Assembly (NCBI GenBank): GCA_036873135.1
Contig: JAPTYO010000009.1
Location: 38,890,756 to 38,954,755, forward strand
Direction of reading: 5' to 3'
From: Clarkia xantiana subsp. parviflora
Taxonomy: Eukaryota; Streptophyta; Magnoliopsida; Myrtales; Onagraceae
Length of the DNA: 64,000 bases
A model generated the notes under the pieces. The model saw only the letters and a list, made by a program, of their open reading frames with translations, ran no database searches and was not told where the DNA came from. A program made the translations under genes and the position numbers. Positions 1 to 10,864 of this stretch are shown one piece after another (within the stretch, counting starts at the first letter, position 1; each line of letters opens with the position of its first letter).

Positions 1-936
1 AGGGAAGGAGACTTGTCGAAATTGATGGCATCCCCGTACTCCAGGTGGAGCTCCTCAACCGCATTGAAGAGAGTGTTCTCCACCTCCGCGCCAAAGAACT
101 TCATGGCATCAGCTTGGAAGTCCTCGGACCTCCGATAATCCTCCCGGCCCTTTACCTCCGCTTCGGCCAGCTGCGCAGGAAATCCCGCGATTTGCTCCTC
201 CAGAACCTTCTTCTCAAGGACCAGTTTGTCCTCGGCAGCCTTCTTCTCCTGGGTCAGCCTGTCCACAACTGCCCCCCGCTCCTGCCGCTCTTGCCTCAAG
301 AGCCCCTCGAAGTCCACGATCTGCTGCTGGAGGTCCCGAATCTTCTTATTAAGGACAGCCTGCTCCTTGACAAGCTTCCCCCGCGAAGACTGGGAGGCTC
401 TAGATCCTCCTGAAGCTGCTCGCGGACCCCTCGGTCCCGCTCCCGGGACTCATCGTAGGCAATAACATACCCGATGAGGCGGTTGAAGTCCCCGAGCTCC
501 TGCGACAAGAAGGAAAAATGTTAAAGGACAAACGACCCGATTTGTCATCAAAAGAGGAAGAAGAGAAGTCTTACCTGTATACGGCGCATGGCCATATTCC
601 TGACATCCCGCTGCATGTGCGTCCGATTGAGGCAAATCGGATGCCGCACAGTAGGCAGGATCGAACCTGCCAGCAGATGCAGGGCCAGCTCCTGGTCCTG
701 CTCCCCTTATGTGAGCGGGACCCCTTGAAGCGTCTGGATAGGAGTCCAGGGGGCATTCTCTTGTGAAGAATCGAAGGGCTTGTAGAAGTTCCCATCAAGA
801 GCAAGAGGAGAAAGAGGACGAGGAATGGAAGGGCACGCCTCCGTCTCGGCCCGAACAGGGGAAGGAGTGAACTCATGAATAGGCGATGGCTGCCGCTGCT
901 GCGGAGAAGATGAAGGAGGCGGCCCCTGAGGGGTTG
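1..936 (-). pseudogene. Element A antisense ORF, C-terminal coiled-coil part
   Basis: Read on the minus strand, the first ~500 bases encode a charged, heptad-like helix rich in Glu, Lys, Gln and Leu (for example LEKKVLEEQIAGF). This is consistent with the coiled-coil tail of the antisense ORF carried by Tat-type gypsy elements. The N-terminal part is at 8732-10300, and the two were split by insertion of element B. The segment from ~500 to 936 is Pro/Ser-rich and changes frame, so exons or lesions cannot be resolved by eye. The ORF continues past the left window edge. The function of these antisense proteins is not established. Confidence 0.5.
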
Positions 937-941
937 GTTTC
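937..941. repeat. Target site duplication of element B, left copy
   Basis: GTTTC lies immediately before the LTR start TGATGGG. The identical 5-mer follows the 3' LTR at 8727-8731. Five base pairs is the usual Ty3/gypsy duplication. Confidence 0.93.
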
Positions 942-1619
942 TGATGGGTCCGACTACAGCCGTCAGGCCCTTTAAACGGCGAGGAAACGGCAAACAGACC
1001 CACCAGGCCAAGAGTAAGGGTCAAAATGACCTAGGAGAAGAGTCCCGATGAAGAGAGTCTCGACGAAGCAGGGTCCCGACAGAGTCGGTCCCGACAGTGG
1101 AGCTACAAGCTCCCGACGAGAAGCCTTTAAGTAGGCCCCGATGATGAATCCCTGAGAATGATTGGCCCTGTCACGATGACGAGGGGCCCCGAGCGGTGAC
1201 ACAACGAGATAACTCTGGAGTCCCCGACGGGAGTCGGGACTCGTTACCAGAGGATAAAGCCAAGATATGCGGGGCGTGGCCGAGATACACGGATCGTGGC
1301 CGAGATACGCGGGGCATGGCTAAGATACGCGAGATCGTGTACGAGATAAGCGGGATACGGGCTAACCACCCCTAACGGTTCACCAGGTACCTGAGGCACC
1401 TCCTTGCCTATAAAAGGGCAGGAGGTCACCTCAGATCACTTACGTTGAAATTCAATACTTTTGATATCTGTTGCTTGCTAGTCAGACGAGGTACTTATTT
1501 AAGCATCGGAGAGGGATTCTGGGTCACCGCCCGGTCTATCCCCTCTTGCAGGATTGCGTGGAGCGAAGGAGCTAGGATTGCCGTCAAGATCCGTGCCGGA
1601 GTTCCACCGTGATCCAACA
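942..1619 (+). repeat. 5' LTR of element B
   Basis: The 678-bp LTR starts TGATGGG and ends CCAACA. A TATA box (TATAAAAG) lies at 1409-1416, so transcription should start about 30 bases later. The U3 part contains degenerate ~20-bp subrepeats of the form GCCGAGATACGCGGGGCAT around 1260-1360. It is nearly identical to 8052-8726. Confidence 0.95.
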
Positions 1620-1620
1620 T

Positions 1621-1637
1621 TGGCGCCGTCTGTGGGA
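1621..1637 (+). promoter_or_regulatory. Primer binding site, element B
   Basis: TGGCGCCGTCTGTGGGA follows the LTR after a single T. The first nine bases match the complement of the tRNA-Asp 3' end used by many Tat/Athila gypsy elements; the remainder diverges. Elements C and D carry the same 17-mer. Confidence 0.8.
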
Positions 1638-1655
1638 AACTAACAAAAAGCTGAT

Positions 1656-3106
1656 ATGCCTTCTACTCGCTCGATGGTGGCTGGCAAGAACATAAGGGAC
1701 AATCTGGTGGTTCCCGTCACCCTGCTGCAACAAACCTGAATTCAGTACCAGAACAAGGAGAAAACCAGAATCATCCCCTGGCTGAACTCTCCCAGACAGG
1801 AGGGCACAATGGATCGCATCCCGAAGAAGTTGCCCCTCGACACCAGGATAACAGGGGGCAGGAGGCCCCCCCGACTGCAGATTTGACAAGGGCCATGGCG
1901 GAGGCCATGTTCCTGGCGGCTGTAGAGGCTCTCTTGGACCGAAGGGAGGCTACAAGGAGGCAGGAGGAGATGCCCCCGCTGGAAGAAGCAACCCTACCAA
2001 CAGAGGGTCGGAACGTACAGGAAGCCCCACCCCAGGGCCAGGAAGGAGGTAAGATGACTGGTCAGCCGGAGAGAGAAAGACGAGTCATCAACGTGATTCA
2101 CGGAGGACTTGCTGCTGGAGGAGATACCTCATCCGCTCGAGAGGTCTATGCCTCTAGAATCCCTACGGCGGTAGTGCTGGGTAAGAGGTCCCGATCCTGG
2201 ACCCTGAAGGAAGAGATGGTGATCTCCTTCTCATCGGAGGACCTCATAGGCGTGGAGACTCCACACGACGATGCCCTGGTGGTAACCCTGGATGTAGATG
2301 GGTTCGAGATGAAGAGAATCCTAATCGACGGAGGGAGCTCCTCCGACATTCTATTCATGGACGCGCTGGAAGCTATGGGGAAGACGAAGAAGGATCTGAA
2401 GGAAGCAAACTTCCCGATGGTCGGGTTTTCTGGCTCAACGTCTTACCCGCTGGGAGTAATCACCTTACCAGTGGAGTTTGGTAGTGGGTGGAAGTCGGAA
2501 AGGAGGAATGTGGAATTTGTCGTGGTTGATTCTGCGGGGACCTACAATGCAATTATCGGGAGAACCACCATCAATCCACTGATGGCCGTTGCCTCGACTG
2601 TACACCAGAAGATGAAGTTCCCGACCGACCACGGAGTTGGGGAGGTCAAAGGCGACCAGGTGACTTCCCGAAAATGCTATGTTAACGCCACCCGGAGGAG
2701 GAGGCGAGAGGCCATGACTGTCCTCCAGACAGACACAGATCCCAGAGAAGAATTTGGGCGTCCCGCCCCCGTAGAAGATCTGAAAGAAGTCGAGATTGAC
2801 GGACCCCAAAGGAAGGTGAAAATCGGGTCCGCTCTTACTGAAGAGACAGCCCAAAAATTGGTGGAGCTACTGAAGGAATTCAAGGAGCTGTTTGCCTGGT
2901 CCCCCAGCGATATGCCAGGAATCAGCCCCGACGTAATCGTACACGAGCTGAAGATAGATCCCGCGATCAAGCCTATCACACAAAAAAGACGTCCGATGGG
3001 CACGGATAAGAAGATCGCGATCCAGCAAGAAGTGGGCAGGTTACTCGATGCTGGGTTCATTAAGGAGCTCCGATTCCAGACTTCGTCGCCAACCCAGTGC
3101 TGGTGA
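1656..3106 (+). pseudogene. Element B gag remnant fused to protease
   Basis: The ATG at 1656 begins the same N-terminus as element C gag (MPSTRSM) but is thrown out of frame about ten codons later by a 4-base deletion. The correct frame is then open through 1883-3106. About 1.2 kb of gag (capsid region and zinc knuckle) is missing: sequence after GQPER jumps in frame at about 2074 to the ERRV stretch that precedes the protease. The aspartic protease is intact, with the family's DGGSSSDILF at about codons 149-158 of the 1883 frame. A one-base deletion near 3084 shifts the frame just before the RT finger region, so RT continues in the next ORF. Confidence 0.9.
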
Positions 3107-5133
3107 AGAAGACTAACGGAAAGTGGCGAATGTGCGTGGACTTCCGCGACCTGAACAAGGCTTGTCCAAAAGATTGCTATCCACTCCCGAGGATTGACCA
3201 GCTGGTGGATGCCACATCGGGACGTGAGCTGCTGAGTTTCATGGATGCGTATTCAGGCTACAACCAGATCAAGATGGCCAAGGAAGACGCCCCCCACACT
3301 GCGTTTTACGCAGACAGCGACATCTACCACTATGATGTCATGCCTTTCGGGTTGATCAACGCCGGGGCAACCTACCAGCGAATGGTGAACAAGCTGTTTG
3401 GGGATATGCTGGGAGAAACCATGGAAGCTTACGAGGATGATATGCTGGTAAAGTCCCGACAAGCCGAGGATCACGTACACAACCTTACCATGGCATTCGA
3501 GCGGATGAGGCTCCATCAAGTTTGCTTGAACCCAACGAAATGCGCCTTCGGAGTCCACTCAGGGAAGTTTTTGGGCTTCATGGTAAGCCAAAGAGGAATT
3601 GAAGTGAACCCTGAGAAGCTGAGGGCGATTGAAGAGATGCAGTCTCCGATAAACCATCGGGAGGTACAAGTGCTGAATGGCCGACTGGCTGCAATGAATC
3701 GCTTCCTGTCCAAAGCCAGCGATCGATCAATGCCATTTTTTGAAGTCCTGAGGGCCAACAAGAAGTTTGAGTGGACCGCCAAGTGTGAAGAAGAGTTCCA
3801 AGCACTCAAGCAGCACCTTCGCACCGTCCCGCCGTTGGCTAAACCGGTTCCAGGCGAGCCGCTCTATCTTTACTTGGCTGTTTCTGAATTTGCCATTAGC
3901 TCTGTGTTAGTGAAGGTTGTCGAGGGTAATCAAGTCCCCGTCTATTATGTAAGCAAGGCGTTTGCCAAGTCTGAATTGAACTACCCCACCGTTGAGAAGT
4001 ACCTCTTTGCGCTGATAATTACTGCTCGGAAGCTAAGGCCATATTTCCACGCACACGAAATCACTGTGCTAACGAACCAGCCTTTAAAGCATTTTTTGAA
4101 CCGACCAGATGCGTCAGGGAGATTGGTGAAATGGGCAGTAGAGCTCAGTGAGTTCCGAATACACTTTGCTCCAAGAACGGCAATCAAGGGCCAGGCATTA
4201 GCAGATTTCATAGCAGAGTCTACAGCCCCCGATCTAGAAGAAGCGGGCCCTGTAGAGGGGGCAACCATAGAGGTCCCGACAGAAGAACAGCCAGAGAGGG
4301 CAGAGCAATCAGAACAGCCAAACAAGGAAAACACCTGGGAGATATACACGGATGGCTCCGCAAGTTCAGACGGGTCAGGAGCGGGCTTCTTGCTGATACC
4401 ACCGGGTGAAGGTGAACCGCTCCGATATGCCTTGGCTTTAACATTCAAGGCCACAAACAATGAAGCGGAGTATGAAGCTCTTATCACGGGCCTAAAAATT
4501 GCTAAAGGCACTGGAATCGATCACTTGAGAGTGAAGTGCGATGCGGCGTTAATCGTGAACCAAGTTCAAGGGCGATACGAAGCAAGGAGCCCGGTAATGA
4601 AGAAGTATCTGCGGGAGGTACAAACCTTGAGAGAGAGCTTCAAAAGCTTCGACATCGAGGCTATTCCGAGGGAGGAGAACATAGAGGCAGACGCCTTGAG
4701 CAAATTTGCCCTGGGGGCACCCTTAGAAGAAAATCGGAAGGTGCACTTCCTGGAAAAGGTGATCTTGTCAAGCATCGACCCCACGCAAGTATGCACCATT
4801 GAAGCAAAATCGGAGGAGGAGCCCACTTGGATTACCCTGATAGTCGCGTATCTGACTACGGGGGCAATCCCCGAGGATAAGACAGCAGCAGACAGGATAT
4901 GTCGGATCGCGTCTAATTATGTGATGCTGGATAATCAGCTGTACAAGAAGGGCTGGTTCTCGACTCCGTACCTGAAGTGTGTAGCAGAACCCGACACCAA
5001 TCGAATCCTGAAGGAAATGCATGAGGGGATCGCGGCTTGTCATGAAGGGACTCGATCCATTTTGAGGAAGGTGTTGAACTTGGGCTACTACTGGCCCACG
5101 ATGAACAAAGAAGCAACAGCGTTGGTCCGATAA
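3097..5133 (+). pseudogene. Element B reverse transcriptase and RNase H
   Basis: The stretch encodes RT followed by RNase H. RT blocks visible include KWRMCVDFRDLNKACPKD, the YSGYNQI region and PFGLINAGATYQRMVN. The catalytic box at 3430-3441 reads YEDD instead of the YVDD in elements C and D, a GTG to GAG change. RNase H motifs follow: TDGSASS, NNEAEYEAL, KCDAAL and EADALSK. The N-terminal integrase zinc-finger histidines (HEGIAACHEG) are present, but a TAA at 5131-5133 replaces a Ser codon one position before the CDAC pair. The upstream frameshift disconnects this block from gag-protease. Confidence 0.95.
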
Positions 5134-6063
5134 TGCGACGCGTGCCAGAGGTACGCCCCGAGTATCGTGGCCCCGGCTGCCAACCTGACATCCATCAAGA
5201 GCGCTTGGCCCTTCGCGCAGTGGGGCATCGACTTGGTGGGACCTCTTCCACAAGCACAAGGACAATGTAAGTATTTACTTGTAGCTATCGATTATTTTTT
5301 GAAATGGATAGAGGCGAAGGCATTGGCCAGAACAACGGGGAACCAGATTGTCAAGTTCCTCCAAACCCACATCGTGTCCAGATACGGGATTCCTAAGGTG
5401 GTGATCAGCGACAATGGCCCACCGTTTAACGGTTCTCAAGTGAAGGAATATCTAGAAGAACTGAACGTTGAGCATCGGACCGCCTCTGTACGCCATGCTC
5501 AGACTAATGGCCAGGTGGAGTCAGCCAACAAAATTGTGATGGATGGCCTGAAGAAGAGGGTCTATGCTTTGAAGGGCAAATGGCTGAACGAACTGGAAAA
5601 CGTACTTTGGGCTGTTAGAACGACACCCAAACGATCAACAAGGGAAACTCTGTTTGGCCTCGTTTACGGCACGGAAGCTGTCGCTCCTGTGGAGGTAGCT
5701 GTGGCATCCCACCGGACAAGATATTATGAACCCCTGACGAACGAGGAAGTGAGACGCCTGGACTTGGACTTACTCGAAGAGAAAAGGCGGGAAGCCGATG
5801 AAGTCCAAGCACGAATGCGCTTAGCGACGGCCAGGTACTATAATCGGCGAGTGAAGTCCCGACAGTTCTACGTCGGGGAGCTGGTGTGGCGTCGCAACGA
5901 ATTCATCCTTTTGGATCGAATTAATAAGATGTCACCAAAATGGGAAGGACCTTATAAGGTCGTAGGGATGCCCGCTCCGAACGCCTACAAGTTGGAAGAC
6001 CTCGATGGCAGGACGTTAAAGCACTCTTTCAGTGGCGAACACTTGAAGAAACACCATGCTTGA
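5134..6063 (+). pseudogene. Element B integrase
   Basis: Downstream of the TAA, the frame stays open to a TGA after HLKKHHA. The zinc-finger Cys pair CDACQRYAP is at the start. The DDE core is complete: Asp in QWGIDLVGP, Asp in ISDNGPPFNG and Glu in GQVESANK. A GPY/F-like C-terminal module (SPKWEGPYKVV) follows. The nearest ATG is at 5167, after the zinc finger, so nothing suggests independent expression; the block is the tail of the broken polyprotein. Confidence 0.93.
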
Positions 6064-6083
6064 AAAAAGTCGCCTTAAGTGGT

Positions 6084-6945
6084 GCCCGATGTAAAATCGC
6101 CTTAAGTGGTGTATGCTATTTATCGATTCGATGTAAACCTATTTTTTACCAATAAATAAAGAGGTTGCTTCCAAACAAGAGTTGTCCTTAGGTTTACGTT
6201 TGAGTACGAAAGTCGCCTTCAGTGGTGCACGACGAAAGTCGCCTTCAGTGGTGCACGACAAAAAGTCGCCTTCAGTGGTTCACGACAAAAAGTCGCCCTC
6301 AGTGGTGCACAATGAAAGTCGCCTTCAGTGGTGCACGACGAAAGTCGCCTTCAGTGGTGCACGACGAAAGTCGCCTTCAGTGGTGCACGACGAAAGTCGC
6401 CTTCAGTGGTGCACGATGAAAGTCGCCTTCAGTGGTGCACGACGAAAGTCGCCTTCAGTGGTGCACGATGAAAGTCGCCTTCAGTGGTGCACGACGAAAG
6501 TCGCCTTCAGTAGTGTACGACGAAAGTCGCCTTCAGTGGTGCACGATGAAAGTCGCCTTCAGTGGTGCACGACGAAAAGTCGCCTTCAGTGGTGCACGAC
6601 GAAAGTCGCCTTCAGTGGTGCACGATGAAAGTCGCCTTCAGTGGTGCACGACGAAAGTCGCCTTCAGTGGTGCACGATGAAAGTCGCCTTTAGTGGTGCA
6701 CGATTCTTAGATTTACTCTAAGTAATATAAAGTTGTCTTAAGTGATGCCCGAGAAAAGACGCCTTAAGTGGTGCACAATACTTAGGTTTATTCTAAGTAT
6801 CCGAAAGTCACCTTCAAGGGTGCACAATATTAAGTCGCCTTAAGTGGTGCGTGATCTTTAGGTCTATCCTAAGTAACTATTAAAGTCGTCTTAAGTGATG
6901 CATTCAATGTTAAGTCGCCTTAAGTGGTGCAAGTTATTAAATCGT
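6084..6945 (+). repeat. 26-bp tandem array in the 3' untranslated region of element B
   Basis: The unit is close to AAAGTCGCCTTCAGTGGTGC plus ACGACG. About 18 near-perfect copies with a 26-27 bp period run from ~6205 to ~6705. More diverged copies containing CGCCTTAAGTGGTG lie on both sides. The array sits between integrase and the antisense ORF, where Tat-type elements often carry tandem repeats. Element D has an array in the equivalent place with a shared core. Confidence 0.93.
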
Positions 6946-7119
6946 CGGGAAGGACGTACAAGAATGTCTAAAGTGTCGAGGTTTCGACCTAAGCGCGTAT
7001 AGTAAAGTCACTCGGAGAAGTACAATGACCGGAGCTAAAGAAGTCTGATATTGATAAGGGCTCGAGGGCCCAACGAGGACAAAAGAGAAGAGGATACAAG
7101 GACTCTAAAAAGTAAACAT

Positions 7120-7560
7120 TCAAACTTGGTCCTGGTCGGCAGCGTTGGCAGCAGCTGGGTCCACGGAGTTAGTGGCAGAAGGCCCCACAGAATCAGCCGT
7201 TGAAGGATTGGCTATCAGGGTCATGGGATCGAGAAGTTTCCGATGAAGAAGTAGTTCCTCTTCACTCTGAACTTGTGGTATGCATTTCCGGCCTTGAGCA
7301 TCGGCTTCTTTGGCGGAAATGATACATCCTTCCCGGAGAGCTGCATCATAAGCAGTGCTGGAAATTTCATTCAGAACATAGTCGAAGTTGAAAGGCTTCC
7401 TTCCCTCGAAACCAGACCCCCTATCTGAAAGCAGCCATTGAAAGGCATGTTAGGTTCCTCCGAGAAATAACGATCAAACTAAGCAAAGATGAAGACGAAC
7501 AATAGAGAAGAAATCCTTACCCGATATAATAATGGGAGGTTGGAAGAATGAACCTGACAT
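7120..7560 (-). CDS. Short two-exon antisense ORF in element B (internally deleted antisense protein)
   Basis: On the minus strand an ATG at 7560 opens exon 1 (7521-7560, 40 nt), which ends at a GTAAGG donor. Exon 2 (7120-7424) starts after a TTTCAG acceptor and is open to a TGA, giving 114 residues. The N-terminus (GRKPFNFDYVLNEIS, then TAYDAALREGC) matches the start of the antisense ORF in element A, where GRKPFNFDYAPNEIS occurs. After that, the large central domain is missing and an Ala/Asp/Ser-rich tail follows. Exon and intron are inferred from GT-AG rules and reading frame only. It may be a functional short variant or simply a deletion that happened to stay in frame. Confidence 0.5.
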
Positions 7561-8040
7561 TTCCGGAAAGATGGCCGAAGAAACGCTAAAGACTCAAGAG
7601 TTGCAGAAAGCTTTCGAAAATTTATAAATGGTAAAGCGAAACTGTGCCCATAGTTAGGATTTTATAGACAAAAAGGGCAGTTGAAGGGACGGTTTAATCT
7701 GAACCATCGAAACGAAAACATTCTGATCTGGACCGTTAAGATGAAACGTGCGAAACTGCAGCAGACGCAATGATGAAATATCCTGAAAAGCACTTTTCAG
7801 AGAAAGCAGACACAGAGAGTCAGGCACGGGTACTGATGACGTCACTTCATTATCTGCTGCATTTAATGCACAAGAGAACCAAAGAGACCTTTGGATATTG
7901 CAGTTATCCATAAAACCCTGAGGAAACATGGAGGAAAAGACTGATAACCGTAGATAACTGAGCCAAGGAATAGATCCCCGACTCTAGTATTGGAAAAATC
8001 GGGAGTTGGAAGACACGACGAACTAAAAGTCCCTCATGTC

Positions 8041-8051
8041 TTGGGGGCAAA
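8041..8051 (+). promoter_or_regulatory. Polypurine tract of element B
   Basis: TTGGGGGCAAA directly precedes the 3' LTR start at 8052. The same tract precedes the LTR of element A at 10865. Confidence 0.8.
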
Positions 8052-8726
8052 TGATGGGTCCGACTACAGCCATCAGGCCCTTTAAACGGCGAGGAAACGG
8101 CAAACAGACCCACCAGGCCCAGAGTAAGGGTCAAAATGACCTAGGAGAAGAGTCCCGATGAAGAGAGTCTCGACGAAGCAGGGTCCCAGAGTCGGTCCCG
8201 ACAGTGGAGCTACAAGCTCCCGACGAGAAGCCTTTAAGTAGGCCCCGATGATGAATCCCTGAGAATGATTGGCCCTGTCACGATGACGAGGGGCCCCGAG
8301 CGGTGACACAACGAGATAACTCTGGAGTCCCCGACGGGAGTCGGGACTCGTTACCAGAGGATAAAGCCAAGATATGCGGGGCGTGGCCGAGATACACGGA
8401 TCGTGGCCGAGATACGCGGGGCATGGCTAAGATACGCGAGATCGTGTACGAGATAAGCGGGATACGGGCTAACCACCCCTAACGGTTCACCAGGTACCTG
8501 AGGCACCTCCTTGCCTATAAAAGGGCAGGAGGTCACCTCAGATCACTTACGTTGAAATTCAATACTTTTGATATCTGTTGCTTGCTAGTCAGACGAGGTA
8601 CTTATTTAAGCATCGGAGAGGGATTCTGGGTCACCGCCCGGTCTATCCCCTCTTGCAGGATTGCGTGGAGCGAAGGAGCTAGGATTGCCGTCAAGATCCG
8701 TGCCGGAGTTCCACCGTGATCCAACA
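8052..8726 (+). repeat. 3' LTR of element B
   Basis: The 675-bp LTR runs from TGATGGG to CCAACA, with its TATA box at 8516-8523. Compared with the 5' LTR it lacks one GAC in the CCCGACAGAG stretch and differs at two bases near the start. Confidence 0.95.
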
Positions 8727-8731
8727 GTTTC
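8727..8731. repeat. Target site duplication of element B, right copy
   Basis: GTTTC, identical to 937-941. Joining the two flanks restores continuity of the antisense ORF of element A. Confidence 0.93.
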
Positions 8732-10300
8732 AAGGGGGATTGCCCCGCCTTCCGACGCTGACGAGGGGGGCCACCCTCGTCAGTCTCCTCAGAGGAGTCC
8801 AAGATCTCCACCTGACGAAATTGTTCGCCAGTTGGTGCCTTCTCTCCAGCTGAGGAAGGCACCCCCGCTGAAGACGGTGCGTCTGCGGAAGCTGCAGCAC
8901 CCGATGGAGCTCCCGAGCGACCTGCACCTGGAGGATGAGAAGCTTCAGAAAGGTAGTCAGGAAGTTCATCGGGATTCTTACACCAAATGATACGTCGGGA
9001 GACGTATTGATCCTTCCCACGATAATGATAGTAGCCTGCCTTCAAGACTCGGGGAGTTTCGCCTCGAAGGATTCTTTTGACGTCAGCGATGCGGGCTTCC
9101 TTGGTCGAGGAAATCAAATCCGTCGGGACCATCCTTTTGTATGATTTAATAGCAAGTCGGAGTTTTTTACCTTCTTCAGCATTCTGGACATCAAAGAGTT
9201 GGTCCAGATCCACCCGCTTCCGCTTGGGTTGCTCCGCTGAAGGAGACCCCGACCTAGCAGCAGCCTTCTTGGCGGACTTCCTCTTCCGCGAGGGGCGGAC
9301 AGCATCAGTCTCCCCCTGCTTAAGGAACAGATCGGTCAGCACAGATACCTTCTTGGCTGCAAATAGTAAACAAAGAAGAGTTAGAAGTTTACCCAAGAGA
9401 CCATATTAGAAGGGCCGTCGAAGAGCTGCCCCCCCAGAAACAATATCGAGGAGTCGGATCCCGGCCTGCACCAGGTCCCGCTCCACGAGGGAGTTGGCAT
9501 TGAGAGGAGTGTAAGACTCCTCCCACCGATAAAGCTGGATAAGTTGGAGAGTTTCAAAATCCTCGTCGGCATAAGTGTGGAAGGCAGGCGGAGGGTCTGC
9601 TGCCACCTCCCACCGAGGCCAGGGAATTGAGGAGTAACGGATGAAGAAGTAGCTCTTCTTCCTGCTACTGTTGTCGGACCCTGTATCAACCAAGAGTCCC
9701 CGACCCTTGACCACCTTCCAGGTGTCATTAGTCCAACCACATCGGGCAAGCTGCTGCTTACTCCATTTAGGCATCCGAGGGTAGAAGGCGCAAACCCCCG
9801 CCTCATTGCACTTCATCCCATAAAAGGTTCTGAAGAGCTGGAGGCTGTAGACCCATTTCTGTCGGAGACAGAGGACTTAAAAGGCGTTCCAGAGGCGGAT
9901 GGCATGGGGAGAAAAGGTAGTGGGGTTCGTTTTGTAATCATGGCATAATTCGACCAGATTACCCCAAAAGGAGAACCTGATCCCCGCTGATATTTGTCCC
10001 GTAGAGACAAATACCTCCCCTTTATGGGGACGAGTAACCTCAGGGTTACTCGAGGGGCGATGCCGAGGATACGGGAAACGAGGTTCCCAGGTGATGGTGA
10101 TACAACCCTCTCGGAGAGCTGCATCGTAAGCAGTATTGGAGATCTCATTTGGAGCATAATCAAAATTAAAGGGTTTTCTCCCCTCAGAGCTGGAACCGCT
10201 GTCAGAAAAGCAACCAGGGCAAGAAAATACAGTGGGACTCTTGGAAAATTAGAAAGGAAAAGACGAACAAACAACAAAGGGGGGTCCCTTACCAGACATG
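8732..10300 (-). pseudogene. Element A antisense ORF, N-terminal and central part (putative gypsy-type transposase-like domain)
   Basis: Read on the minus strand from ~10300, the protein begins near GRKPFNFDYAPNEIS and continues through a domain with FSFWGNLVELCHDYK, TTFSPHAIRLWNAF and the Cys/Trp-rich block MPKWSKQQLARCGW. This resembles the domain databases call putative gypsy-type transposon (PF04195); that assignment is from memory and was not searched. An in-frame TAA interrupts it after RLWNAF, and a run of seven C (plus strand, near 9430) shifts the frame. A likely intron with a GTAAAC donor and TTTGCAG acceptor lies at about 9361-9403. A basic, then Pro/Ala/Ser-rich region follows down to 8732, where element B interrupts. 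Confidence 0.6.
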
Positions 10301-10853
10301 ATGAAGTAGAGGTTGAAGGAGATGAACGAAACGCCGCCGGAAAGATGATTGGAGAAACTCCGAAGACCTTCGAAATCACAGAGCTTGGAATCGCAGAGGA
10401 ATCGCAGAAGAATCGCAGAGAGCTTTTGAGAATTCGAAGACGGTAAAAGTTAAATTGTGACCATGGCTAGGGTTTTGTAGTCGAAGAAGACGGTGGAAAG
10501 GACACTTCGATCCGAGTCGTCGAAGTCGAAGAGTCTTAATCTGGACCGTTGAGATGAAACGTGCAGAAGGACAACGGGCGTAATGATGAAACGGCCTGAA
10601 AAGCACTTTTCAGAAAAGGACAGGCGCGAAAAATCAGGCACATGGGCTGAAAACGTCACTCCATTATCTACTGCATGTAATGCACTGGGGAACCGAGGAG
10701 ACCCTTGGGATATAACAGTTATCTACAAAACCCTGAGGAAACGTGAAGGAGAAGACTAATAATGGAGTAACTGAACCAAGAGAAAGATCCCCGATTCCAT
10801 TATCGAAAGATCGGGATGTTGGAAGACACGACGAACTAAAAGTCCCTCATGTC

Positions 10854-10864
10854 TTGGGGGCAAA
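10854..10864 (+). promoter_or_regulatory. Polypurine tract of element A
   Basis: TTGGGGGCAAA, identical to that of element B, sits directly before the LTR. Confidence 0.8.

Larger units (their letters stand above)
942..8726 (+). mobile_element. Element B: complete but coding-defective Ty3/gypsy (Tat-type) retrotransposon
   Basis: The element is 7785 bp with two LTRs (942-1619 and 8052-8726), both beginning TG and ending CA. A primer site follows the 5' LTR, a purine tract precedes the 3' LTR, and a perfect GTTTC duplication flanks the whole. The interior order is a gag remnant, protease, RT, RNase H, integrase, a 26-bp tandem array, a short antisense spliced ORF, then the 3' LTR. The LTRs differ by two substitutions and one 3-bp indel, so insertion was recent. 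The polyprotein is broken by a gag deletion, two frameshifts and a nonsense codon, and the RT YVDD box reads YEDD. Confidence 0.95.

Noticed and set aside
972..1429. Minus-strand open frames in LTR sequence (also 8082-8536 and 10756-11280)
   Set aside because: The same peptides recur in each LTR copy and overlap the LTR promoter; they are by-products of GC-rich LTR sequence.
6182..6680. Three overlapping open frames with a repeated KVAFSGA(R)-type peptide
   Set aside because: They are translations of the 26-bp tandem array in the 3' untranslated region of element B.
6200..6710. CRISPR-like regular repeats
   Set aside because: The units are directly adjacent with no unique spacers, and the genome is a plant's.
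8661..9409. Plus-strand frames over 8661-9409
   Set aside because: They are shadows of the antisense ORF of element A and of the LTR end of element B.
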